Source of the DNA: Escarpia spicata
Taxonomy: Eukaryota; Annelida; Polychaeta; Sabellida; Siboglinidae
NCBI GenBank assembly: GCA_963995525.1
Contig: OZ023205.1
Coordinates: forward strand, 66,847,298-66,911,297
Direction: 5' to 3'
Length of the DNA stretch: 64,000 nucleotides
Shown here: one piece after another, positions 12,901 through 21,400 of the stretch
Layout of the letters: every line of letters starts with the position of its first letter
Numbering within the stretch: the first letter of the stretch is position 1
Notes under the pieces: model-generated
What the model was told of the DNA's origin: nothing
Database searches by the model: none
What the model saw: the letters and a program-made list of their open reading frames with translations, nothing else
Position numbers and translations under genes: made by a program

Positions 12901-13582
12901 CACTAATCTCTGTGTATGGCTTATACGAGAACTGAGTGTGACTTCCCAATGCAATTAAGTCACATGCTTCAACATGTGTTTTTCATTGGTTATAACCATT
13001 AGCATGTTTAACGCTGTTAGCAAAGTTTTCGCGGGATGCTGTGTTTTCGTATGTGTTTCGCTAAAAGTGAAACCAACTTTTCGTATGTGTTTCGCTAAAA
13101 GTGAAACTAACTTTTCTGACAATTGCATGATAACATGGTCAAGGCACAAATAAGGTAGATACAATTTGGATATCTTTTGCAAATATTTCTTCAGATTTTT
13201 ATGAAAACGGCATGTTTATATTTATTGGCACGATCGTCGACAACACCAATATTATAACTATAAGTCTAATAGAAAGTTAATTTCTGACATCATCTCTGAA
13301 TCATATGTGAATGTCAATGAATAACTCAATACTGGGCAATAGTCAATTACTTGGATATTAATATCCTAAATATTAGCAAAGTCAAGGTAAATAGTATTAT
13401 TATGTTATTCTGCACAACAGCAGCACGCAGATTAATTTATTAGAGGTGCGGCCCTGGGGTGCCATTACTAACTAATTAAGTCAGTCAGGTTCTTACCATA
13501 TCGGACACTCAAATGTTTGTTGTAGTTGTCTGATTACGTCCTCCACTTCTGTCACTTGCTTCTCGAAAGCCGTCTCAACCAT
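841..13582 (-). CDS. BRCA1: BRCA1 orthologue, 5' part (10 coding exons; continues off the left edge)
   Basis: Spliced gene read as the join of 13582-13497, 12429-12376, 11707-11633, 11112-11024, 10590-10511, 9759-9663, 8906-8852, 8104-5838, 5380-1398 and 916-841. All junctions are GT-AG and all phases agree, giving at least 2287 codons with no stop. The N-terminus is a C3HC4 RING with zinc ligands C26, C29, C41, H43, C46, C49, C62 and C65; the human BRCA1 ligands lie at 24-64 with the same spacing except one residue. The segment after the RING (ITKR, then AFQHDTG) also matches BRCA1 and not BARD1. As known for the family, the RING pairs with BARD1 to make a nuclear E3 ubiquitin ligase used in homologous recombination. 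The two giant exons encode acidic, Ser/Thr-rich, probably disordered sequence with little recognisable similarity. The PALB2-binding coiled coil and the BRCT repeats are not in view, so the gene must extend beyond base 1. The protein is already longer than human BRCA1 (1863 aa). Identity is firm for the RING part; the central region rests on frame and splice continuity. Confidence 0.9.
1398..5380 (-). CDS. BRCA1: BRCA1 coding exon 9, giant exon B (central disordered region)
   Basis: 3983 bp fully open, acceptor CCTCTAG at 5381 and donor GTAAAT at 1397, about 1327 codons. The open frame would run on to a TGA four codons past the donor, so the donor and the next in-phase exon decide the end. 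It is acidic and Ser/Thr-rich, with many SQ/TQ sites, a small internal duplication (GSMDPGSMDP) and a strong SUMO-interaction-like motif with an acidic tail (VVVIERGSSDEDE). No folded domain is recognised. Confidence 0.85.
5381..5837 (-). other. BRCA1 intron between the two giant exons
   Basis: A 457-bp AT-rich intron with donor GTGAGT and acceptor CTCTAG, phase 1. It holds no recognisable repeat or gene; it contains a short T-run and A/T-rich low complexity. Confidence 0.8.
5838..8104 (-). CDS. BRCA1: BRCA1 coding exon 8, giant exon A (central disordered region)
   Basis: 2267 bp fully open, acceptor TTGCAG and donor GTGAGT, about 755 codons. It begins SPAFPGPRCGKQRKTD. Composition is polar and charged, with basic clusters (for example RRKKGQPKRGSRQKK and KRKRRGKPSRQ) that could act as nuclear localisation signals. 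Several hydrophobic-acidic motifs resemble SUMO-interaction motifs (STIVIDL, DVVVIKD, NIVVIAE). It corresponds by position to vertebrate BRCA1 exon 11, but I see no convincing collinear similarity. Confidence 0.85.
8105..8851 (-). other. BRCA1 intron
   Basis: A 747-bp intron with donor GTAAGA and acceptor TTGCAG. Nothing recognisable apart from AT-rich sequence. Confidence 0.75.
8852..8906 (-). CDS. BRCA1: BRCA1 coding exon 7
   Basis: A 55-bp exon, acceptor TATAG and donor GTAAGA, encoding DVSQDASRPCNVKSHINI. It is supported by perfect phase continuity (2 bases, 17 codons, 2 bases) with both neighbours. Confidence 0.8.
9132..9676 (-). repeat. 20-bp minisatellite made of BRCA1 5' splice sites
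   Basis: About 26 units. On the BRCA1 strand each is close to GTCTGTATTGAGGGTAAGTT, so most carry a consensus donor (GAGG, then GTAAGT). The right end of the array is the real exon end at 9663. Units drift leftward in sequence (GTGAAT, GCGAGT, GTAAGA variants). Confidence 0.95.
9663..9759 (-). CDS. BRCA1: BRCA1 coding exon 6; its 5' splice site seeds a minisatellite
   Basis: A 97-bp exon encoding VDVTVEGNNKYNSTLTRKRK and ending in TVVYIE, resembling the VYIELGSD segment of vertebrate BRCA1. The junction (GTCTATATTGAGG, then GTAAGT) is the parent of the 20-bp repeat that fills the downstream intron. Confidence 0.88.
10511..10590 (-). CDS. BRCA1: BRCA1 coding exon 5
   Basis: An 80-bp exon, acceptor TTTCAG and donor GTTTGT, encoding DRGQTYVIHDGWTNQQN and then VGDEVSHGQ. 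The phase fits both neighbours only with this acceptor; using the TTTAG four bases earlier would put a stop into the next exon. No domain is recognised. Confidence 0.8.
11024..11112 (-). CDS. BRCA1: BRCA1 coding exon 4: helix after the RING
   Basis: An 89-bp exon, the same size as I recall for human BRCA1 exon 6, encoding VGKVAQLTQAFQHDTGCE at its end. This is the C-terminal helix of the RING heterodimer interface; the AFQ-DTG motif is conserved with vertebrates. The acceptor is CTGCAG and the donor GTAAGT. Confidence 0.9.
11113..11632 (-). other. BRCA1 intron, AT-rich with TA-rich palindromes
   Basis: A 520-bp intron. 11358-11376 and 11451-11489 hold TATATA-rich imperfect palindromes. No gene is seen. 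Confidence 0.7.
11633..11707 (-). CDS. BRCA1: BRCA1 coding exon 3: second zinc site of the RING
   Basis: A 75-bp exon encoding LCLLRVLRPRNRAPCPICKE followed by SITK. C49, C62 and C65 complete the RING. The acceptor is TTGCAG and the donor GTATGT. The ITKR end is a BRCA1 signature. Confidence 0.93.
12376..12429 (-). CDS. BRCA1: BRCA1 coding exon 2: RING core
   Basis: A 54-bp exon, the same length I recall for the corresponding human exon, encoding LDLMKDPVSTKCDHKFC. It supplies zinc ligands C41, H43 and C46. The acceptor is TGCAG and the donor GTATGT, entering after two bases of a split Cys codon and leaving after two bases of an Arg codon. Confidence 0.93.
12430..13496 (-). other. BRCA1 intron with a 34-bp tandem duplication
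   Basis: A 1067-bp first coding intron. At 13044-13111 a 34-bp segment (TTTTCGTATGTGTTTCGCTA followed by AAAGTGAAACYAAC) occurs twice in direct tandem. Nothing else is recognised. Confidence 0.75.
13497..13582 (-). CDS. BRCA1: BRCA1 coding exon 1: start codon and first half of the RING
   Basis: The ATG at 13582 opens a peptide beginning MVETAFEKQVTEVED and ending FECPI plus a split Cys codon; the donor is GTAAGA. This is the helix that precedes the RING in BRCA1 plus the first zinc ligands. A plausible 3' splice site (AAATAG) sits about 20 bases upstream of the ATG, so the exon probably starts near 13602 and is preceded by a non-coding exon. Confidence 0.9.
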
Positions 13583-13712
13583 GTCTTAAATTAAGAGTTA
13601 TGCTATTTAGAATAATATGTATCGACTCAGAAAGTTTATAAATATAGAAGGTATACCTGGCCATGTATCTTACATAAACGCTGACAAAAAATGTTTATTT
13701 TGCTGTTTTGCA

Positions 13713-13720
13713 TTTCCCGC
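13713..13720 (-). promoter_or_regulatory. E2F-type site upstream of BRCA1
   Basis: TTTCCCGC on the plus strand (GCGGGAAA on the gene strand), about 130 bases upstream of the start codon, followed by a second half-like TTTCGCC. BRCA1 is a known E2F-regulated gene in vertebrates. Function here is inferred. Confidence 0.45.
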
Positions 13721-14002
13721 GATATTTCGCCGAGACATATACAACTAATCTGCAGACGAACCACAAATAACTGTAAGGAGGAGGTCTGATGTGTGATTAT
13801 TATTATTTAGCGAACGACGAAGAAAATACAGTATTATTATAAATGCATTTATTTAACATCTAATTGCTGACACTTTGTTGGTTTCTTCGTAGTTTTGTAT
13901 AAATACTTTCTTGAATTTGTATAAAAACAGACACGTTTTCATGTAAAAAACGGGTATCGTATCAATGACGCACCCGGGTAACCAAGTCTACCTGAGATTA
14001 CG

Positions 14003-14026
14003 CCAATGACGTCATCATTATATATG
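14003..14026 (+). promoter_or_regulatory. CCAAT box, palindromic CRE and TATA-like box of a candidate divergent promoter
   Basis: CCAAT at 14003-14007 overlaps by one base a perfect CRE (TGACGTCA, 14007-14014), and TTATATATG follows at 14018-14026. The order fits rightward transcription. A consensus donor (GTAAGT) at 14142 could end a 5'-untranslated exon of ZNF622, whose start-codon exon is preceded by a good acceptor at 18302. It may also serve BRCA1 leftward. Confidence 0.4.
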
Positions 14027-14344
14027 CACACTAAATGACTACGTCTTCCTGGTATTGCACATGTAAGTCCAATCTGTAAACAGCGTGCGTGAGCATCACA
14101 GCAAAGCATCTTCGAGGCGTTGTCAAATAATTAATAACTATGTAAGTTTGGAAGAAGTTACTGCATTGTGTACATTATTATTATTAATTTATTTAACCTC
14201 CGTTACTGGAGAAGAAACACTTACATTTTAAGTCATTCAAGTGTTTAAACTACTCTTTGGCTGAAGAAATGTTGCATGATTTGTAAGTTGTAGCCTAGAT
14301 CTTGATTTTAAGAGTTTTAGTGTTTCCCCGGAGTGAAGTAGTTT

Positions 14345-15430
14345 CTGCTATCTGGAAGTATTGTCCATATTGAATATGTTCCTTCCCTGTTAGGAGTTTG
14401 TACCGTTCAATCAAATCGCCTCTCAGACGTCTCTGCTTTATTGCGTTTAGGGAATACAGCTTAAGAAGTTAAGTCTTTGAAGTCGTTCTTCATGACCATG
14501 TGTTTAACTTTAATGTTTAGACTTAGTACCAGCTTAGGCCTTAGCCTTAGACCTTAGACGGCTCGCCTCTGTATTTGTTTGAGTTGTTGTATACATGTCT
14601 TTAACAAGATACGGACTCCAGGCTTGTATACAGCATTCGAGGTGTGGCCGGACATATGTCAAATCTAAAAAAACGTACAATTATTACATTACTTAATTAT
14701 AGGCTTATATAGCCTATATAGGTGGTTCTCGAAATAAGCCCCCAGAGGTTTCTTGAGAATCTACCGAGTTACTTGATAAACCCATATCGACGATCACACT
14801 TGTAACATCACTGTAATCCAGTAACCAAATAAACTTTTCGTTCATTTATACAATATACTTAAACTTTCAGCATCCAGATAGTATAAACTCTTTGATGGAT
14901 CTAAGCACAAACATCGCTGTTGCTGCTGCTTTGGAGCATTGTAAAGATGGCTTCATATTGTTGGATGTCCACACACCTAGTCCTAGGTCTTTCTCCTCTA
15001 CATTCGCCAGAATAGCCAAGTATTGTCTCTTTGTTATTACTAGTCATTGTGTACTGGTAGTGTGGGTTATTACTATCTTGCAACTGCCAACATGGAATGT
15101 TAGTAGCCATCGTCTAGACCACTCACACAAAGTGTTTATGTCCTGCTGTAATACTGTATGATCAAAGTCAGTCATCAAGGCTCTCCAGATCTTCGTATCG
15201 TCTGCAAACATCCTAACTTCACTATCAGCATGTTCTGGGATGTCATTTACGTACACAAGAAACAGATTTACATCAGATCACTCTGACTTTGATCCCCTCA
15301 AACTCACTCCTCATCCAATCAAGAAGTCACCAATCGATTGTAGAACTTTTCCATTCATGCCATATCCCTGCAGCTTGTGTATCAAGCTCTTGCGCTGTGT
15401 TACAGGCCTTCACAAAATACACATGTAAAT
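14345..15430 (-). mobile_element. Degenerate LINE reverse transcriptase remnant (CR1/jockey-like)
   Basis: Read leftward, fragments in shifting frames match the RT core and C-terminus of CR1/jockey-type LINEs: LIHKLQGYGMNGKVLQSIGD, then YVNDIPEHADSEVRMFADDT (catalytic FADD), then DLGLGVWTSNNMKPSLQ, then TYVRPHLECCIQAWSPYL, then RLRGDLIERYK near 14400. Stops and frameshifts mean it is dead. It is truncated at both ends, with the right end abutting a Helitron-like terminus. Confidence 0.85.
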
Positions 15431-15435
15431 ATACA

Positions 15436-15854
15436 TCTATATTATAAAACAGTCCATTCTCTGTTTGTATGTGCACCCACATCTCCATCAGTTTTGCATG
15501 TGATCTAGCGGGCCCATTGAGATGGTTTGTATATTTAGATATTTTTGAAATTCGTCCGAGGGGGTGGAGAACTTGGGAAGCTCAATATTTCAAAAGGCTG
15601 TACGTGGAGTTCCAGCCGTGGAATTTAATGTTTTTCTATATAATCATCAAAAAGATAATTATGCCATCTACAACTATGTCACTGGATGTATGCAGGCTTA
15701 CAAGTAGCACCCTCTTTCGCATTTCACATATTTCCTACAGATGGAGCTACGTGTCATTTAGCGTCAAAATTATCGCCCGTCAAGTTAGTATATTATAAAA
15801 AGTGAGGGTCACAAATTTTATTGGATAAGTCATGACTAAAAATAGGACATATCT
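15436..15854 (+). mobile_element. Helitron-like element, 5' part
   Basis: Starts TCTATATTATAAAACAGT directly after an A, the same 5' terminus as the copy at 15852. The distinctive 3' hairpin end is absent, so this copy may be interrupted by the neighbouring one or truncated. Confidence 0.45.
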
Positions 15855-16152
15855 TCTATATTATAAAACAGTTCGTTCTCAGTTTGTTTGTGCACCCACC
15901 TCTCCGATAGTTTGTATGTATCGTCTGTCTGTCTGAAAGTTCAACCCAGCATCTGCTCTTTGCCTGTTGCTGGTTACATCAGTTAGACGGGAGAGCACGT
16001 GCGATTTCTAGCAAAACGTCCTAACATCTATAGGCCCATGACCAGTAGCAATTTATTAATGCGGGTAGGCTAGAAAGATTTGGGATGGGTTTAGGGTGTC
16101 TGGTACATATGACTGCCTTTTTTCCCTGGGCAATGCCGGGTAACTCGGCTAG
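15852..16152 (+). mobile_element. Non-autonomous Helitron-like element
   Basis: Begins TCTTCTATATTATAAAACAG after an A, and ends with a GC hairpin (CCTGGGCAATGCCGGG, 16124-16139) followed by CTAG before a T. These fit Helitron rules: 5' TC, 3' hairpin plus CTRR, and insertion between A and T. It is about 300 bp with no coding capacity. Confidence 0.55.
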
Positions 16153-16154
16153 TT

Positions 16155-17075
16155 CACATATGAAAGAGACGTGATAATAGTAAAATGACCTTCCACTTTA
16201 AATATTCTATTGTATAAGGATAACACTTTTACATTGATAATATCCAGGACCTTATCAATGTTTGGTGCTTTAAGTAAAGCCGTATTGTGCGATCGTTTAG
16301 TTAGTCCAAGACTTTGTTTAATTAATTTACCCTGTACAGATTCAAGTCGATACATAAGGATAGCGGAGTTACTCATACATTCTAATCCATATATTAATGT
16401 GAGTTGACGTATGCATTTATAAAGATACCCTTGAACATCAGGAGTAGCTCCTGTGTGCAACAAACCTTACCAGCTCTACCAGGCCCATAAAGCAATTGTC
16501 TACATTTTGTGAATCTATTGTTGACATGGCTGGCATTATTACCATCACGATTAAACACATTGCCGAGTATATCAAGTGATTCTTCATTATATAAACAATT
16601 GTCACCAAACCTCCTCTTTGGTTCTTGGTACAAGGGACATTTACCAACAATCATGCACTTCGATTTTTTAACCCCAAATTTGAATCGCCATCTTTTGCTG
16701 TATGCCACACACATATCAATTAGGTTTTGTAGACATTGAACGTTTGTAGAGAACAGGGTAATATGTCGGCATAAGCCATAGAATTGAACAGTGTATCACC
16801 TATTCTGACGCCTGCATCACAGGCATTCAAGTCCATTGAAAGTTGATTAATAAAAATGTTAAACAGGTATGGCGAGGGAATGCTTCCTTGTGGAGTACCA
16901 CGAGTTACATAAACATATTTGCTGTAGGAACCATTCCATTTGCCCATAGCCATCAGCTTGTACCAGTTATACAACAGTAGCCACCGGTGGCACGTGACAT
17001 ATAGAATCAAAACATTTTTCAGCATCAAAGGCGGCTACGAACACTGGGCTGTTTTATGACATAAAATAAGATGTA
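16155..17075 (-). mobile_element. Degenerate non-LTR retrotransposon RT remnant
   Basis: Leftward reading gives, in broken frames, AAFDAEKCFDSI, then TRGTPQGSIPSPYLFNIFIN (RT motif 4), then FNSMAYAD with the YADD box damaged to YADI, then FKFGVKKSKCMIVGKCPL, then a thumb-like region with LIYGLE. Frameshifts separate the parts. It belongs to a different lineage from the neighbour at 14345-15430. Confidence 0.85.
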
Positions 17076-17113
17076 ATATCATTGAGTAAATTACATGCAC
17101 ATGTTGTACCTCT

Positions 17114-17986
17114 GTCTCAAGGGGGTGCAGTTGGAGGTCTCAAGGGGGTGCAGTTGGAGGTCTCAAGGGGGTGCAGTTGGAGGTATCAAGGGGGTTGCAG
17201 TTGGAGGCCTCAAGGGGGGTGCAGTTGGAGGTCTCAAGGGGGTGCAGTTGGAGGCCTCAAGGGGTTGCAGTTGGAGGCCTCAATGGGGGGGTGCAGTTGG
17301 AGGTCTCAAGGGGTGCAATTGGAGGTCTCAATTGGGGTGCAGTTGTAGGTCTCAAGGGGGTGTTGGAGGTCTCAAGGGGGGTGCAGTTGGAGGTCTCAAG
17401 GGGGGTGCAGTTGGAGGTCTCAAGGGGGGTGCAATTGGAGGTCTCAAGGGGGGTGCAGTTGGAGGTCTCAAGTGGGGTGCAGTTGGAGGTCTCAAGGGGG
17501 GTGCAGTTGGAGGTCTCAAGGGGGGTGCAGTTGGAGGTATCAAGGGGGTGCAGTTGGAGGTCTCAAGGGGGGTGCAGTTGGAGGTCTCAAGGGGGTGCAG
17601 TTGGAGGTCTTAAGGGGGGTGCAGTTGGAGGTCTCAAGGGGGGTGCAGTTGGAGATCTCAAAGGGGGTGCAGTTGGAGGTCTCAAGGAGGGGTGCAGTTG
17701 GAGGTCTCAAGGGGGTGCAGTTGGAGGTCTTAAGGGGGATGCAGTTGGAGGTCTCAAGGGGGGTGCAATTGGAGGTGTCAAGGGGGGTGCAGTTGGAGGT
17801 CTCAAGGGGGTGCAGTTGGAGGTCTCAAGGGGGGTGCAGTTGGAGGTCTCACGGGGGATGCAGTTGGAGGTCTCAAGGGGGGTGCAATTGGAGGTCTCAA
17901 AGGGGGTGCAGTTGGAGGTCTCAAGGAGGGGTGCAGTTGGAGGTCTCATGGGGTGCAGTTGGAGGTCTCAGAAGGGGGGATGCAGT
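17114..17986 (+). repeat. 22-24-bp G-rich minisatellite (intergenic or ZNF622 5' intron)
   Basis: About 38 units close to GTGCAGTTGGAGGTCTCAAG followed by 3-6 G. Unit-length variation comes mainly from the G run, which explains long chimaeric open frames that are not genes. A lone copy of the unit lies 6.5 kb away at 24446-24466 in a ZNF622 intron. Confidence 0.97.
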
Positions 17987-18323
17987 TTTATTAGCAAGTA
18001 TATCTTTGTGGAACCTGCAAGTACAGTTGCATGTCAAGAAATGCACATACACGATTAACGGATAGCTAGAGACCATAGTCCAGTGGGGAGAACTTTGCTG
18101 TTGGACAATTACTAGTATTAGTCTGCACCTGAGAGTGTGACGGTTAAACGAATATGTTATCATTACGATTGGTAGAATTGTTTATTTTATTATGGTATTG
18201 ATAATTAATGGCACAGAAAATACAACTAATTTGGTGTTGAAAGGTTACCACATTAATACCACTGTACCAGTTTGTTGGTTCTCACACCTCTTGCTCTTGT
18301 AGACCCGTTCAGCCAACGCTGCC

Positions 18324-18497
18324 ATGACGTTCAGGTTCACCTGTATATCCTGCCGGGTGACTTTTGCTGATGCTGACCTTCAGCGAGGTCATTACAAGAC
18401 AGACTGGCATCGGTACAATCTCAAACGCAAGGTCGCCGAGTTGCTCCCGGTAACGGCAGAGAACTTCCAACAGAAGGTGTTAATGCTTAAAGACCAG
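18324..18497 (+). CDS. ZNF622: ZNF622 exon with start codon, first zinc finger
   Basis: Encodes FTCISCRVTFADADLQRGHY and following, with ligands C7, C10, H23 and H29. The upstream sequence CTCTTGTAG at 18302 looks like a 3' splice site. The donor is GTAAGT. Ends in phase 0 after 58 codons. Confidence 0.95.
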
Positions 18498-21400
18498 GTA
18501 AGTTTTGACAACACAGAATGTTGAATTGGATCTTCTGCGTGTGGATGCCGACTCCACAATTACACAGCCTTAAATCTACAGTGCAACAGTGAAATTTAGT
18601 GTGATCTAAGTAATAAATTCTTCAAAGTGTGACACGTACGGTGAAGCCTTTTACACTTGCTACTCCTGTGATAGACAGGTGTGATGTGGGCCGCCAGATC
18701 AGCAGATCACATATATTGACAAATTCATATCCGCTCATCATTCATGTTGGCATAACTGCCTAGGCCCTTATCATCATTAACTCTGTGACGCAGATCATCA
18801 TACGCTCTTATCATTCATGTTGGCATAACTGCCTAGGCCCTTATCATCATCAACTCTGTGACGCAGATCATCATACGCTCTTATCATTCATGTTGGCATA
18901 ACTGCCTAGGCCCTTATCATCATCAACTCTGTGACGCAGATCATCATACACAAGTACGAGAGGTTGTGAGAGAGAGAAAGCCAGAGAGATTCGCAGAGAT
19001 TCACATAGTCTTAGAGAGAGGGAGGGACGGACAGACGGACACAGCAGTTGGTGAAACCATAATCATTTCAAAGTCGATGCACTGATCAATTGCATGAGTT
19101 TTCTAAGCGATTGGCATAGACAGGATAATTTATTTTCCTAAATAATATGATTAACACCACCCTAATTCGTTCTATAAATGTGTTCGTCTCATCTCCCTAC
19201 AGGAAGTGGAAAAGGATGTGTCGAACTACTGCAAGATCTGCACGAAACATTTCTCCTCGGATAATGCATATGAGAGTCACATGCGCTCGAAGCGCCATCG
19301 CGACACCGTGCTGAAACAAGCAAAGACAAACAACAAGAAGAATCAGTGGACGAATAAGGAAGGGGACAAGGTCGCTGGCAAGGACGGGGGAGGAGGGGAT
19401 GGAGAGATGGAGGCAGCGAGTGGGAAGGACGAAAAAGAGGAAGAAATGGAGGAAGGTGGGTTTTTTGGGTTGTTAAAATTAAGTGCTCTGGTTTCGTAGA
19501 TCTCTGTGGCAGAGTTTAAAGTGTTGGGACATTAAAAATTATTTAAAGTTATTAAAAGCTAAAATGTATTATTGAAAAGTAACTAAAATGTAATTGAAAA
19601 TTGTTCACCAGTTCCAATTGAAATTGATGTTTCGGTTTCAATCTAATTGCCTCCCCCAGTCTGCAATGTGATTTACACATTCACCTGTGAGTGGTTTGTT
19701 TGTGGGGTGCGGTAGTGTAGGGGTTAGAGCGTCAGACTGAGTCGAGATATTGCGGGATTGGACCTTCTTGCTGCCAGTTCGAACTTTGGCAACTTCATTC
19801 ACTCCACACTGTTCCAGTTCACCCAGTTGTATGAATGAGTACCTGGCTATTGACAGTGGTAGATATTTAAGTACGAATAGTCTGCAATAATTGTAGCAAT
19901 GCTGAATACTTCCCATATAAGTTGAGATGGTGTTCAGTTGAAGAGATCAACCAGGAAGTAAAGTACTCTGAACAGTCCTAAGGATTGGATGCCGCTCTAA
20001 ATGAAAACTTTGTTGTAGATCTTTTCTGATGGGGAGTCATGTTGTTGTTGTTATAAACTCTGACGACGAGTTGTGTTGTTGTTATAGACACTGTTGGTGA
20101 GTCGTGTTGTAGATTCTGACAGGGAGTCATGCTGTGGTTGTAGATTCTGGCTGGGAGTCATGCTGTGGTTGTAGATTCTGACAGGGAGTCATGCTGTGGT
20201 TGTAGATTCTGACGGGGAGTCATGCTGTGGTTGTAGATTATGGCTGGGAGTCATGCTCTGGTTGTAGATTCTGACAGGGAGTCATGCTGTGGTTGTAGAT
20301 TCTGACGGGGAGTCATGCTGTGGTTGTAGATTCTGGCCGGGAGTCATGCTGTGGTTGTAGATTCTGGCCGGGAGTCATGCTGTTTTTGTAGATTCTGACA
20401 GGGAGCCATGTTTTTGTTGTAGACTCTGACAGGGAGTCATGTTGTTGTAGACTCTGACAGGGAGTCATGTTGTTGTAGATTCTGGCTGGGAGTCATGCTC
20501 TGGTTGTAGATTCTGACAGGGAGTCATGCTGTGGTTGTAGATTCTGACGGGGAGTCATGCTGTGGTTGTAGATTCTGGCTGGGAGTCATGCTCTGGTTGT
20601 AGATTCTGACAGGGGAGTCATGCTGTGGTTGTAGATTCTGACGGGGAGTCATGCTGTGGTTGTAGATTCTGGCCGGGAGTCATGCTGTGGTTGTAGATTC
20701 TGGCCGGGAGTCATGCTGTGGTTGTAGATTCTGGCCGGGAGTCATGCTGTGGTTGTAGATTCTGACGGGGAGCCATGTTGTTGTTGTAGATTCTGACAGG
20801 GAGCCATGTTGTTGTTGTAGACTCTGACAGGGAGTCATGTTGTTGTAGACTCTGACAGGGAGTCATGTTGTTGTAGACTCTGACAGGGAGTCATGTTGTT
20901 GTAGACTCTGACAGGGAGTCATGTTGTTGTAGACTCTGACAGGGAGTCGTGTTGTTGTAGACTCTGACAGGAAGTCGTGTTGTTGTAGAGTCTGACGCGG
21001 AGTCGTGTGAGAGTTGGGAGGGGGAGGCACTGGGGATGGAGGAGTGTCTCTTCTGCTCCCACATCAGCGAGTCCCTCGAGAAGAATGTTGAACACATGAC
21101 AGTCAAACACAGCTTCTTCATCCCTGACGCCGATTACCTGTGTGATCTCGAGGGACTCGTTGTCTACCTAGGTACATCTTGTCAACTCTTTATTATTAAA
21201 TGCATTCCGTACTTTTGATATTATGTTTTACGATTTATTAACAATTACTAAAAATCATTAAATAAAAAAATTGTCTTATTACACAACTAGGAAATATGAA
21301 CTCGCATCAACTATTTCCTAGTTGTGTTAAGGACGTTTTTTTATTTAATGATTCTAACTTGATGAACATTTTTACGAATTAAAAATCATTGATATGAAAG

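Noticed and set aside
11024..13582. BARD1 instead of BRCA1
   Set aside because: The RING spacing, ITKR after the last Cys pair and the AFQ-DTG helix match BRCA1; BARD1 has a different second zinc site and no such helix.
17095..18065. Open frames of 172-295 codons rich in Val-Gly-Gly-Leu-Lys
   Set aside because: Three overlapping frames of the G-rich 22-24-bp array.
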